This document shows, piece after piece, positions 11,323 to 24,529 of a stretch of 64,000 nucleotides of DNA. Both the position numbers and the translations under genes were made by a program. The DNA lies in contig JAMXDE010000008.1 of NCBI GenBank assembly GCA_026770025.1, positions 2,046,001 to 2,110,000 of the forward strand, read 5' to 3'. The first letter of the stretch is position 1. Each line of letters starts with the position of its first letter. This DNA is from Craspedostauros australis. Lineage: Eukaryota > Bacillariophyta > Bacillariophyceae > Mastogloiales > Achnanthaceae. Below the pieces are notes generated by a model. It made no database searches. It saw nothing but the letters and a program-made list of their open reading frames with translations, and was not told where the DNA came from.

Positions 11323-12622
11323 ATGTTGCAATTATCACGAAGCGTGCGCCAGGTGCTGTCCAGAAGCGTCAAAACCGTCCGAAGGCCGCTCGCTTGGAGA
11401 TCTGCAAGCCAGGTGAATGATGCCTTCTCCAACCTCCAGCGCCCCCTCTCGACGAGCACGGCTCAGGAATTCACGCCGGTGGCGCCAAAGGGCATGAGCA
11501 TGGAGATGGCGCAGGGCATCCAGGACGCCAACCAGCTCATCCTCAAGCACGGAGTGGGCAAGCAACGGCTCGAGCATCTGGCGGCCAACAAGGCCCTGCC
11601 GATCACGGTCAAATGGCAGCAGATGATGGAGATCTACCTCGGCACGCAGCTGCATGTCATCGGCTCGCTGGGTTATCCCACAAACGATCAGGGCATCATG
11701 GAGTACACGCGCCATCTCGCGAAGTTTGTGGGAGGTTGCCCGTCCGACGTGCAGGAGAAGTTCCGAGCCCAAGGCCGCTACGTTTGGAGGAGCATGCTGA
11801 CGCGGGCGTTCGAGTTGGAGGACGTCATCGCGGCCGAAGGCGAGAGCAACGAGCTGTCGATCGTGGATGCTCGCAACACCATGCACAAGGTTTCCACCAA
11901 GCTCATCGAACCGGAGGTTCTGAACGCGGTCGCAGATGCGTGCGGGAGATTGGAGCAGGGTGAGATCAAAGCCTGTGTTGTTCGCATCCTGTGGACATAC
12001 TGTGTCTGCGATGGCTGGGTGGTGAGCTCCTCCCTTGGTCCGCAGGAATGACTCGAGGATCGATACAGCGGTAGGCGCTGTCGCTGCTTGTGCTCTATTA
12101 TATAATGTCTCTGTTCTGTTTCTGTTCTTGGTCTTGATACACCTGCTATGCTTGCACAATATCTCACATCACCGCTCTTGCCCGTACCATACGCTTCGAT
12201 CCACTCAATCCATCCTTCCTCTTGTGCTCATCCTGACGTGGGACCGATGATGTCGGCGTCGGTTGGCTGACTGGCTGGGACGCATCGCGTTGTTGTTGCT
12301 GTTTTTGCATTGTTGCATTCTACGGTATGCACGTGTGGCAGGTGGCAATGCCGAGACCGAGATGGGCATGAAGCACCAGGCCATTCAGGAGATCGTCGTC
12401 AATCAGGTGTACTTGGGTGGTTCGCCCAGCCTCGTGGAGGAGCTTGGATTCGGTTCGGGCGATAAGGGGTACGCCTACATGCAATACCGGATGGCGTACC
12501 ACGAGACAGACCCTCTGTGCACGCAATACACGTCGTCGGCCATGGTGAAGATCTGGAAGGCGGCCGGTCTTGACTTGGGGCAGGCAAATGCGGCCGGCAC
12601 AATGCCCATGTCACCCCCGTAG
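11323..12622 (+). CDS. Conserved-looking protein of unknown function, probable mitochondrial leader
   Basis: Two exons, 11323-11959 and 12342-12622, with a 382-nt intron, give 305 residues. I do not recognise the family. The first 35 residues (MLQLSRSVRQVLSRSVKTVR and on) are basic, Ser-rich and lack acids, as in a mitochondrial presequence. The body is a soluble, mostly helical protein without transmembrane segments. It contains EIYLGTQLHVIGSLGYP and a second-exon block with QVYLGGSPSLVEELGFGSGD. The splice joins LEQG to GNAETEMGMKH in phase. An in-frame ATG at 11215 would add 36 residues made mainly of EITVL repeats from the tandem repeat. I prefer 11323 because a targeting peptide starts there. 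Confidence 0.75.
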
Positions 12623-13236
12623 TCAGTAGTCGCGAGTTGTGGAGCAGACGCAAGAAGCAATAGAGTATGTTATCATATTATATGTTGCTATGGAGTATTA
12701 TATTATGGAGTATGATGCAAAGTGCAAGCGTCGAGGATTACATCTGCACGGACGACAGTAATGCACTACGGATAGCAGTATATTCACGGATACGCACGTA
12801 CGTACGTACGTACGTACCATCCCAATACCCGTACTCTGTGTACACCGTCAGTAACTGTCGCCAAGGACGCTGATTGATGGCAACAACTTGGGTGCATCGA
12901 GCATCGCGACGCAACTCTCTGGAGCGACTTGCGGTGCCGCGCGACGTTCCGGTTGATGGTTGACACTGTCGTCGATACTATGACACCGCTGCTTGATTGC
13001 TTGTGCCAGCACGCAACTTGGTGTGGTGGGCATGAATTCAGATCCGAGTTCTGGAGGCAGGCACATTCCTGGCGCGGGTGCTCTGCTGCATGCCAGACTT
13101 TGAGCAACGGAGAGGGTCGATGAAGCATGCCAGGAGATGCACTGAGCGAGAAAAGTGTTTGTGGCGTTGGGAGTAATTTGTACTATATTTGTATCAACAA
13201 CCGCACCGTATCAAACGATCTATGTTTGCCGGGTAT
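12623..13236. other. Convergent intergenic region, AT-rich, with ACGT repeat
   Basis: About 610 nt between the 3' ends of the unknown gene (+) and adenosylhomocysteinase (-). An AT-rich stretch at 12663-12720 is followed by a self-complementary (ACGT)5 run at 12796-12817. No gene seen. Confidence 0.4.
12796..12817. repeat. (ACGT)n self-complementary microsatellite
   Basis: Five uninterrupted ACGT units plus AC. Every unit is a palindrome, so the run can form a cruciform or hairpin. Confidence 0.95.
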
Positions 13237-15119
13237 TTAGTAACGGTAAGTGTCTGGCTTGAATGGACCCCCGATTGGGACTCCGATGTAGTCGGACTGC
13301 TCCTTGCTGAGCTTGGTGAGGTTGGCACCAAGGGCTGGCAAGTGAAGGGAGGCGACCTTCTCATCGAGGGTCTTTGGAAGGACGTAGACCTTTCCGCTCT
13401 CGTACTTTCCGGTGGTGCGCTCGTTCCAGAGCTCGAGCTGGGCGAGGACCTGGTTGGTGAAGGAGCAGGACATGACGAAGGATGGGTGGCCGGTGGCGCA
13501 TCCCAAGTTGAGGAGACGTCCCTCGGCGAGCACGATGACGCCGTTTCCGCTCTCGAAGACGAACTTGTCGCACTGTGGCTTGATGTTGATGCGCTTGGTG
13601 GCCTTCATGAGGCCCTCCATGTCGATCTCGTTATCGAAGTGACCGATGTTTCCGACGATGGCGTTGTTCTTCATCTTGGACATGTGCTCGGTCATGAGGA
13701 TATCCTTGTTACCGGTGGAGGTGATGAAGATATCGGCGGTTGGGAGGACCTCGTCGAGGGTGGTGACGGTGTATCCCTCCATGCAGGCCTGCAGGGCGCA
13801 GATTGGGTCGATCTCGGTGATGTAGACGACGCATCCGTTGGCGCGCATGGCGTGGGCGCATCCCTTACCGACATCTCCGTATCCGCAGATGACGGCCTTC
13901 TTTCCGGCGAGCATGACATCGGTGGCACGCATGATACCGTCTGGGAGGGAGTGCTTGCATCCGTAAAGGTTGTCGAACTTGCTCTTGGTGACAGAGTCGT
14001 TGACGTTAATGGCGGTGAAGAGGAGGGATCCGTTCTTCTCCATGGTGTACAGACGGTGGACACCCGTGGTGGTCTCCTCGGAAACTCCGAAGCAACGCGA
14101 GGCGATCTTGTTCCACTTGTCGGTCTCTCCGCCCTCAAGGAGTCTCTTGATGATGGTGAGGACGATCTTGAACTCGGCGTTGTCGGTGGTGGTTGGGTCT
14201 GGGAGGGTTCCGTCCTTGAGGAAGAGGTCCTCGGCCTTCTTACCCTCGTGGATGAGGAGGGTCATGTCACCACCATCGTCAACGATGAGGTCTGGTCCGT
14301 GACCCTTGCCATCATCCTCAGACCAGGTGAGGGCGTTGAGGGTGCACTCCCAGTACTCCTCGAGGGACTCTCCCTTCCAGGCGAAGACAGCGGCAGACTC
14401 GTCGCGGGCGATGGCGGCGGCGGCGTGGTCCTGGGTGGAGAAGATGTTGCACGAGCACCATCTGATGTCACCTCCGAGGTTCTTAAGGGTCTCGATGAGG
14501 ACGGCGGTCTGGATGGTCATGTGGAGGGATCCAGAGATGCGGGCATCCTTGAATGGGCTGCTGGGACCGTACTCGGAGCGGCATGCCATGAGTCCAGGCA
14601 TCTCGACCTCAGCGAGCTCGATATCCTTGCGACCGTAGTCGGCAAGGGAAATATCAGCGACTGTGGTTGTGAATGTGCAACATGGTCGAATTCAGTTGGC
14701 ATGGACGAGAAGATCGCAGATGGTGTGGTGTTCGGGAAGGCCATTCGGAGAGAGTGGGGAGAGATGTAGAGGTCAGAGTGTGATGCGGGGGAAAAGCAAT
14801 GCGGCATGGTGTGATGTCTCTGTTGCTGGTGGTGCCGATGGCAGCGGCATTGCTGGTCTGAGAAAGAACCAACAATGGCCGCTGCAGTTGCCACGATGTC
14901 TCATCCTGCCCCATGGCGGGATCTCGCACATGGGCATCCTTGATGCGGGCTGCTGCAGATTCATTCCCATGGATCCTAGATAGCATGCCCCCAACACAGG
15001 TCGCAGGGAACTTCATGGTCAGCATGGTCATCATGGCCACCAGGATGTCTGATGGGAGGCGAGAAGGCTTGCCTTCTGGCCTTGCAAAAGGACGTACCCT
15101 TGTAATCTCCAGTAGACAT
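13237..15119 (-). CDS. SAHH: Adenosylhomocysteinase (S-adenosyl-L-homocysteine hydrolase)
   Basis: Two exons: a 22-nt first exon (15119-15098, encoding MSTGDYK) and 14660-13237, separated by a 437-nt intron, give 481 residues. The junction creates [17 protein letters not shown], the normal family N-terminus. The enzyme hydrolyses S-adenosylhomocysteine to adenosine and homocysteine, relieving product inhibition of methyltransferases. Visible features are [23 protein letters not shown], the NAD-binding loop [30 protein letters not shown] and the conserved C-terminal KPDTYRY. The 40-residue insertion known from plant and many bacterial enzymes is present ([21 protein letters not shown] onward). 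It is cytosolic, with no leader. The opposite strand is open for 526 codons, a consequence of strong codon bias. Confidence 0.98.
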
Positions 15120-16371
15120 GTTGATGGACTTGTTGTTTCTGTTCTGTATTCGATTCCTGTTGGATCTTGGTTTTATGACCTGAACGAGAAAGGCGTGGGG
15201 TGGGTGTTGATGGTGGTGTTGGAGATTCTTTTCCTCTGTTCACCAATGCTGAGTTTTGTCGTTTCTCGTGGAAGTGGCGGTAGCGATGGTGGTGGCAACA
15301 GGCGTCGGTCATGAGAACGCCATGACGGATGGTTTGCGTGTGTCTTGTTCGGTGCTTGGTGCGTGGTGTGTGGTTTTGGATCCGACGAATGACAAGCGAC
15401 CACAAAGTATCTTTCCTGCGAAACGCCTGGACGAGAGGAGATTCGAGGGCTGGCCGCAGCCACTGAAATGAGTCCGGGACCACAAAAAGGTTCTCCCATG
15501 CACGTTCTCATTCCCGTCAAGCCAAGGAACGTGCCAAGACTTGCCACGCACAACATCTCGCAGCACTTTGTGTTCGTGGTACGCCAGGTGCGCGCTGTGT
15601 CAAGCGTTCCAAGGAGCACGTCATGGTACCACCAATCATGTCATGTTCTCTGGATACTATATTTGATATCTTGCGTTTAGTATCCATTCCGATACTGTTT
15701 GATGACGTGTTCGGTTCGAGTGTCGTGACAGCTTCTTGCACCACGTGGCGGCTGAGACGATATCGGGTGGCGTCCAGACATTTTATAAGCGTTTTAATAT
15801 GTCGGCTCTGACGGGATAGCGTTTTCGCCAAAATCGAAAAATGTGACATTTCCGAAGGCGGTTCTATTCGCAAATATCTAGACTGCAAGTATTGGGATGG
15901 AGTAGAGGACGCTGGCATGCATTACTACTCGTACATATTAGAATATGCTAATATGCGTTATATGACCCATATCAGCGATCCGATCTGCGTTCCACTGTGC
16001 GTGGCCGTGCGTGGCGGGGTACATGTGCTAGCGCGCATGTGCTGGGATGACTTGTGTGTGTGTGTTGATATGGTAGAAATAGCAGAACGCAAGCCCAAGG
16101 CAATAGCCAATACTGATTGAGATGGAGAGGACTCTGCAGTGTAGCGCTGAACTGTAGCAATTTATCCCCTTTGTCCATTCACCTCAGAGAGTGAGCTTGC
16201 TTGACCCCTCAAGCTTGCTCCTTGCAGATGTTGTGGTCGAGGTTTTCATGCAAGATGAGAGCGTCCCATATGCTCCATTCAATAGCCCAAAAGCAAAGCA
16301 ATGCACTGAGCTGCATTGCAATTTGATGTGATGTACCATAGCATGCTAGAGCGCACATCAATCCTCCCCAG
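15120..16371. other. Intergenic region upstream of adenosylhomocysteinase
   Basis: About 1.25 kb with no supportable gene. It should hold the adenosylhomocysteinase promoter near its left end. The stretch 15917-16120 is open and encodes a Cys-rich peptide, and 16210-16320 has a short protein-like frame. Neither could be joined in phase to the candidate exons that follow. Confidence 0.35.
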
Positions 16372-16918
16372 TGGAGACTAAGCGCGTAGAGTGGAATGAC
16401 ACAGAGTTGGCAGATGAGCAGCCACTGGTGAGGGAATGGCTCGGCGCGCGCTGCTGCGGCGACGTCCTGTATGGGAGGGCCCAAGCCATCCGCTTGAATC
16501 CGGATGTATCTCTGGATTCTTCACCATCCAAGTCCGAGGCGGACTGCAGACTCCAGCAATATGTTTCGGTAGGCGAGGCTCTGCATGATGCTACCATGCT
16601 AACCTACCATCGTGCTTCCTCCTGCCCATTTGCTTCTTAGGGGCTGGACAAGCCCGTGGTTGCACTGGACTGGCCACTGCGCGCATTGTTGGAGGGCGGA
16701 TTCGGCATCGGCGCATATGCCATGATGCAGGTACCTATTGGTGCTTGCACTCGGCCTGTTGATACCAGCACTACTCCAGGGGAGAGCATTTACTATGAAA
16801 GTCGTCTAGTACCTTGCGTCCCTCAGCCATTGCATGGGATAGGTCGTAGATTCCTGCGTAGGAGATGAGAATACTCTACCTACAGGGTTGCGTGCCATAC
16901 ATGCACGCAATGTTCTGA
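16372..16918 (+). CDS. Possible 3' exons of a small unrecognised gene
   Basis: Three consecutive open blocks join in phase 0 through two canonical GT-AG introns. Exon a is from about 16372 to 16568, ending QQYVS. A 72-nt intron (16569-16640) carries a GCTAAC branch-like site and TTCTTAG. Exon b is 16641-16730 (GLDKPVVALDWPLRALLEGG...AYAMMQ). A 155-nt intron follows. Exon c is 16886-16918 (GCVPYMHAMF, then TGA). I do not recognise the protein, and no ATG is found in frame, so any start lies in an upstream exon I could not place. It may be a real short gene, a decayed fragment, or chance. Confidence 0.3.
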
Positions 16919-17694
16919 GAGAGTACCATGCGCCGAATTGATTCGCGATGTTCAATAAACTCGGACATCGGGTATCCATTCAGTGTATGGCGCTTCTATT
17001 GCAATGACAGCAAAGTAGAATAGAACAGAATACTGTACAGATAGGATGCATCATTAGTATGGTATAAGTATATGGCTACTTTCTGTTTACTTGATGATCC
17101 TCCACAATGAATTCGTCTGCGTTCCCCTTGACGCAAAGCAACGTTCGTGTCGTCTCCGCATACAGCCGGGCCAAGCGCACGCTCCATGCCACGACTCTGC
17201 GGTGGATGGCCCATGCACATGCATCTCTCCCTGCGAGTGCTCGCGTCGTTTCATGCCGCGTGGGGCTTGACGTAAAAGCAAACGTGGCTGCGGTGGATGG
17301 GCAAAACCTAATCCCCGATGACTTCGCCCAAGGGTTGTGATGCGAGACCAGATGTGATGGAACGTGGTGCGGTGCGGTAGTGATGGCGGTAGTGGTGCTG
17401 CAGAACTGTTTCCAGAGGTTGACTTGGAGGGAGGAGCGGACGATGGTTGATAAGCTCAGCCGTGGTGGTGCAGTCAGTAAGACAGTAACTCAGTCAGTCA
17501 GTCCGTTAGCAAGCCAGCTTAGTGGTCCGTGGGTTCTTCGTTGGTCGACCGCTCATCCCTGTCTCCCTTCGTTGTCTAATGGTTAATAGTTAATGGCGCA
17601 TGGTGGCGTCGCATCGCATCACACCATACCACGTCGTAGAGCATTGCGTTGTGCAGGCGTCGCGACAGGTGAGCAGGCGGGCGTCACGCTGCGC
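16919..17694. other. Intergenic region
   Basis: About 780 nt between the candidate small gene and the 3' end of the Pro/Gly-rich gene. AT-rich near 17020-17080. Nothing recognised. Confidence 0.35.
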
Positions 17695-18144
17695 TTAGGA
17701 TCTTCCCGGAGCCCCTGGACCCTTCCCGCCTGGTCCAGGCTTGCCGCCCTTCGCCTTCGCCTGCTTCGCCCAGAAGTCGTTTCTTGCGGCCTCGTAGGCT
17801 GCCGCGGCGAAGCCACCGACCATGGGGCGGTGGTTGGGTCCTCCCACGCCAGTTCCGGAGCCGTTGTTGGCAGGCGCAGGGGGGTTGCTTGGACCCTCAT
17901 CGTCCGAATCTTCGTAGTCCGAGTCAAAATCAATCCCAAAGCCCAAGCCGCCGCCTGGTCCCATTGGCTGCATGACGACGGATTGTCTGCGCTTGTCGCC
18001 TCCGCCCTGTGGGGGTCCTCCGCCCATCGCTCCGCCTATCTGGCCCTGCATGTGCTGCTGCGGCGGGCGTCCGCCGGTTGGTGGTGGTCCGCCCATGCCA
18101 CCGGTGAAGAGGGAAGAGCCGCGTCTTGGACCTTTCTCGGACAT
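17695..18144 (-). CDS. Small Pro/Gly-rich protein of unknown function
   Basis: Uninterrupted frame of 149 residues. Residues 1-75 are Gly/Pro/Gln-rich with a basic RR patch and a QSVVMQPMGPGGG stretch. An acidic linker follows (FDSDYEDSDDEGP). Residues 115-137 form the only segment likely to be ordered, an amphipathic Ala-rich helix (AAAAYEAARNDFWAKQAKAK). The tail is Gly/Pro/Lys. Composition and the abrupt drop in G+C-rich codon regularity outside the frame support coding. The family is not recognised. Such short proline-rich proteins with one helix often bind larger complexes, but that is only inference. Confidence 0.6.
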   Translation of the reverse strand: MSEKGPRRGSSLFTGGMGGPPPTGGRPPQQHMQGQIGGAMGGGPPQGGGDKRRQSVVMQPMGPGGGLGFGIDFDSDYEDSDDEGPSNPPAPANNGSGTGVGGPNHRPMVGGFAAAAYEAARNDFWAKQAKAKGGKPGPGGKGPGAPGRS

Positions 18145-19335
18145 TTTAATGGTATGCTATGCTATGCTGCTTTAGTTGTGTGTTGTGTGTTGGGTTTGGT
18201 TGTGCTTGTGCTCTTCGCCGGTGCTGATGCTGATCAGGGGGGAGAGGAAGAGTGTGAGCAATGAGAGAGGGAGAGGTGTGTTGCTGAAGCAAAAGATGCG
18301 CTGCGGATGTTGTGTTTGCGAAGGCGGCTGCTGGCGTTCTTGCTGTCGCCACCTCGTATTTTTGCTGCTGTTTGCTGTTTGCTGTTTGCTGTCAATGTCC
18401 TACTGCCGCTGCTGCGCCCGTGCGTGTGTTCTGTGTTCGTCTTGCGCCTTCTCAAGTGTTGGGAACGGTGAATTCTGTTGCTGCGTGATGATACGATGTG
18501 GATGACTGTGCCACGATGATTCGTTGAGCAAAACTGGTGTTGCCCGCGCACAGTTTCGCGTTGTCGTGCCAGGATGATGTCGCGGACAATGCCAGACGTT
18601 ATCCCCCTCTTGGATTCCCTACGGGGTTCCGCGTAGAGCAGAAAGGACATTTTGCCCATCCAGCGACAACAGCACCAGTTTGGCACGGGAGAGCAATGAC
18701 AGCATAGCCCCTTTTTCACCTTCACCTCGTGTGGCGGCGAATGGATGACCTACCCTCCTTGTTGTGTGGGTCATCGTCACTTTGTCCGACGAAGACAAAC
18801 CCAATACCATTCGAACATCGATTGCGTTCCTTGGTTGTCCGTTCACGACTTGGCCACGAGCGAACAGTTCATCCTCTTTGTTGCGGACACGGAAAAAAGA
18901 TCCAGATGGAAGTTCGGGATACCACCCGCCGACTCATCTGACACATCAAACTCCTGCCAAACACACACACATCCATCCATCCACCCATCCATCTTCCTCC
19001 TCGTTTGTTGACGTTCCAACCGGAGAAGACCACACCATACTCGTCAGCAGCTTGCACAATCAGACACGCTGAATACCCGCAAATGCGCAACAGGCAACCG
19101 AGGCGACTTGCACTGCACTTCACTTCACATCACTTCACTACACTGTTTCACTACACTGTTTCACTACTCCGCAGTCAAACAAACGCGTCGCATGCTTTAT
19201 TCGAGCTCCTGCACTTTGTGACATCCACATCTACGCTCGGCCACCCATCGGCATCACAAGTATTACATCATACCTAGGATACCTATTCTACGAGTACTAC
19301 CTATCCTGCATCGGACGAGTGTTGACAAGCCAAAG
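18145..19335. promoter_or_regulatory. Divergent intergenic region
   Basis: About 1.2 kb between divergent starts (18144 minus, 19336 plus). Contains TTTGCTG-type short repeats at 18359-18392, a CCATCCAT repeat at 18971-18992 and a CACTTCA/CACTGTTT repeat at 19115-19170. No gene seen. Confidence 0.4.
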
Positions 19336-21558
19336 ATGAAAGCGTCTCATGCACGGTCGCAGTCGCAGCCATTGGCGCTGCCCCTGGCAATTACGTCGAT
19401 CCTGCTGCTGTTGCTGGTCGTCTCACCGCCATCATCATCATTCGTGCTGACACCACAGGTGGGAGGGAAGCAGCCATCGGCATGGAGGCAAGCAGCGAGG
19501 CAACAGCACCTCCACGACCGCCATCTGCTCTTCCAATCGAGCTCCAACAATAATCACGACTCGAATGCTCAAGGCGGCAGCGTGGCATCGGTGGCAGCGC
19601 TGGGGCTCAACGAGCTGCAGACTGCGTTCAGATCGGCTGCCAAGGCGCAGGACTTCGAACGGGCTGGGACGTTCTCGGATGAGCTGCTGAGACGTCTGTT
19701 CGGCGCCGACGAATCGACGAGCGCGGAACAAAAGCAGGCCTGGAGACGGCGGATGTCATGGAAAGGTCTGGGAGCCTCGCCGTGGCTCGTGGATCGATTG
19801 GACAGTCTGGACTACGAATTCCCAACGACGATCCAAATATGCACAATGGAGGCCGTCAACCGATTGCTGGAGAAGCAGGATGATGCATTCGTGTCGCCCG
19901 AGACGTCATCGATCGAGGACAAGATGAACGCGAGCACCAAAGATGTCGGCGTCATCGTCAGTGGCGCCACAGGGTCCGGGAAGACCTTGGCGTACCTCAC
20001 GCCGTTGCTGTCGACGCTCAGCGAAACTCTCTTCATGCGGCAGAGGTTGCGAGTCTCGTCGGAGGAGAGCGTGGGGGATACGACGGGCGATCTGCTGGAT
20101 CGGATCGCCGTCGTCACGTCTCCGGTCGTCCGCACCACATCGCGCCGGCAGGTCCGGAACAACATCATAGCAACAGGGGCGTCCCTCGTCAGCCTGGGCA
20201 AGTCAGGGAAGGACGTCAGACACCCGGTGGCGCTCATCCTCGTCCCGACCAGGGAGCTCGGTGTCCAAATCGCGATGCTCCTTTACGAACTCATCGGAGG
20301 TAACGTGAAGAAAAGCGCAGACGAGATCCGGGGCAAGGCCAATTCGTTCCGTTTCAAGGGGCCGAAGGGGGTCCGCATTGGCTGCGTGTTGGATGACGAG
20401 GAGGCGGAGTTCGGGCTCAAGCTGCAGACCGATGTTGCCATCACGACGCCATCGTACTTGGGAAAGCTGGTGACGGATGGTGACATCGTGCCATCCAAGA
20501 TCCGTGTCGTTGCTGTTGACGAGGCAGATCTAGTGCTCAAACAGCTCCAGCAATCCCCTTCCATCTTTGATCAATTCTTTGCACAGGAACGTGAATTCAA
20601 CAGACTCACGCTCTTCGCCGGTGCCAGCGTCACGCAAGCCGACGGCAACATGGCGGCGGATGCGAGCATCCTCCCCAAGCAAAATACACTGATAGCGACG
20701 GCCACGCGGTGCACCGAATTGATCAGCACCGACACCGTCGACGAACCGACATCTCCGAAGGCTGATGCCCTCAACGGAGAACTCTCTCTCGCAACGGATT
20801 TGGACTCATGCTTGGACAAATCGCTGATCCATGAGATGGTGGTTGCCGAAGAGAATGCAGGGCTGCTCGTCCTGGTGCGGCTCCTGCGTGAAGAGCTCGA
20901 TCGATACACGCAGAACGCAACGCAAACAGACGATGCAGACACAGGCGCAAATGCAAGCGTGCCCCAGCCAAGAGTCGTCATCTTCTTCCCGAACGAAGAC
21001 ATGGCGCAAGCCGCCATCTCCCCACTGCGCGATGCGCTCTGGGGACGGCACAACGTCGGAGTGCTGTTGCCAACTATCGGTTTCAACCCATTGACCATCA
21101 TGGAGCAATTCAAGAACTCGGAGCTGTCGGTGCTCCTTGCCACGCCAACTTCTGTTCGTGGGCTGGATTTCGAAGGGCTAACGCACGTATACACAATGTA
21201 CCTTCCTGCGGATGATCCGCGGGAGTACATTCATCTCGCTGGCAGAGTCGGACGCGTCGGGCAGCTGGGCGCAAGCCGCGGAGGTGGCAGGGTGGTCTCC
21301 ATACTAAAGGACGCAGAAGCCAGCAAGATGAAGGACTTTGCGACGAAGCTGGGTTTCGAAACGACAGTTTTGCCAACCCCGACAGCCCCACAGCTGGAAG
21401 CCTACTTGGAAGATAGAATGGATAGAAGCGCTGAAGATGGAGACTCCTTCGACTCAGTCGTTCGGCAGTATCTCGAGGACAGCATGAATTTGCTCGAAGC
21501 CGAAGAGGTCACGCCGATCGATAGAGACGCGTCAGGTCGTGCTGATCCAGAACAGTGA
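19336..21558 (+). CDS. DEAD-box RNA helicase, plastid-targeted, with N-terminal UVR-like motif
   Basis: One 740-residue frame. Residues 1-40 are a signal peptide (LAITSILLLLLVVS) ending in SSFVLTP, an ASAFAP-like plastid motif. Residues 91-121 (LQTAFRSAAKAQDFERAGTF) match the UVR motif of UvrB/UvrC and plastid ClpC/EXECUTER proteins. Helicase motifs follow: PTTIQ (Q motif, about 163), SGATGSGKT (I, about 207), PTRELG (Ia, 303), TPSYLG (Ib), VDEADL (II, 393), VVIFFPNE (IV), TSVRGLDF (V, about 605), and HLAGRVGRVG (VI, 632). Motif III (SAT) is replaced by a GAS-type sequence, and motif VI has HLAGR in place of HRxGR. A 60-residue insertion separates motifs I and Ia. It probably acts on plastid RNA; activity may be atypical. 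Confidence 0.9.
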   Translation: MKASHARSQSQPLALPLAITSILLLLLVVSPPSSSFVLTPQVGGKQPSAWRQAARQQHLHDRHLLFQSSSNNNHDSNAQGGSVASVAALGLNELQTAFRSAAKAQDFERAGTFSDELLRRLFGADESTSAEQKQAWRRRMSWKGLGASPWLVDRLDSLDYEFPTTIQICTMEAVNRLLEKQDDAFVSPETSSIEDKMNASTKDVGVIVSGATGSGKTLAYLTPLLSTLSETLFMRQRLRVSSEESVGDTTGDLLDRIAVVTSPVVRTTSRRQVRNNIIATGASLVSLGKSGKDVRHPVALILVPTRELGVQIAMLLYELIGGNVKKSADEIRGKANSFRFKGPKGVRIGCVLDDEEAEFGLKLQTDVAITTPSYLGKLVTDGDIVPSKIRVVAVDEADLVLKQLQQSPSIFDQFFAQEREFNRLTLFAGASVTQADGNMAADASILPKQNTLIATATRCTELISTDTVDEPTSPKADALNGELSLATDLDSCLDKSLIHEMVVAEENAGLLVLVRLLREELDRYTQNATQTDDADTGANASVPQPRVVIFFPNEDMAQAAISPLRDALWGRHNVGVLLPTIGFNPLTIMEQFKNSELSVLLATPTSVRGLDFEGLTHVYTMYLPADDPREYIHLAGRVGRVGQLGASRGGGRVVSILKDAEASKMKDFATKLGFETTVLPTPTAPQLEAYLEDRMDRSAEDGDSFDSVVRQYLEDSMNLLEAEEVTPIDRDASGRADPEQ

Positions 21559-21877
21559 CGCACGAGCCCAGAGCATTGGAGTACTCATACTCGTGCTGTC
21601 CGTGCGTTTGCATTCGTGTGGGGATCTCAAGAAACCCGATGCATCTTCGTGAAGAGTAGAGTGCATGCTTGATAAGATAATAATATGCACGATGGCAAAG
21701 CAACGGCAAGGCCATGTCGGATGCAACGCAACATGACGGGACTCAAGGTACTCTACGATACTATGCGGCACGATATCACGCGATCCGACACCTCTATGGA
21801 GTCCAGAACAATGTACCAGTTCAACGATGCCAGCGTGCCAGTGCCAGCCGCGCGATTACGTTACCTACGTTCCTATT
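21559..21877. other. Convergent intergenic region
   Basis: About 320 nt between the stops of the DEAD helicase (+) and the WD40 gene (-). Nothing recognised. Confidence 0.4.
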
Positions 21878-23985
<2,108 letters not shown>

Positions 23986-24529
23986 GGTCACAGTCGCTTG
24001 CCACAAATCGATGGATTGGCCGGACGGTGAGATTGTTGCTCCTGCTGACGACCTTCGCGAAACTCCTTCAGTTTGTGTGTTCTGGCAGGGTCGTCGAAGT
24101 TGGCGGTAATCTGAGGCAGTCTGAGGTGATGTGTGGCCATGCGTGGTGATGGGGCATTGGTATGACAATCTTCGTCGATTGGCGCGATTTTTATTTTTGC
24201 CGTTTGTTTTCTGCGCGCCTTGGTTTTTGAATTCTTTGGCTGCGGGATTTGCGGCAAAATAAAGTTACTAAATACGTGCATTTGAATCGGGCAGTCTCCT
24301 CCAATCTAGAAGGTAGCGTGCAGCATGGTACCGTGCGGAGATAGAAGTCCAGCAAGCAACGGGCTGCTGATGCACGTGCACGGATACTCTGTTGTGTGGC
24401 AACATGCATCAGCATCAGCTTCTATTGTACGAGTACATCTGTAGGAGTGGTACATTGATCTCTATGTTAGAGTCATGGAAAATGGTATTGAACGTGCATG
24501 ATGCCTGGCGTGTGAATGGCTCGTCGCGA
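23986..24529. other. Intergenic region
   Basis: About 540 nt between the RbAp48 start and the stop of the ankyrin gene, both on the minus strand. No further gene seen. Confidence 0.4.

Noticed and set aside
11335..12159. 274-codon minus-strand frame
   Set aside because: Antisense of the unknown mitochondrial-type gene's first exon.
13189..14769. 526-codon open frame on the plus strand
   Set aside because: Exact antisense of adenosylhomocysteinase; composition (Gly/Val/Asp/Leu only) reflects the codon bias of the real gene.
15700..15735. GGTTCGAG sequence resembling a tRNA B box
   Set aside because: No matching A box, acceptor stem or cloverleaf could be folded around it.
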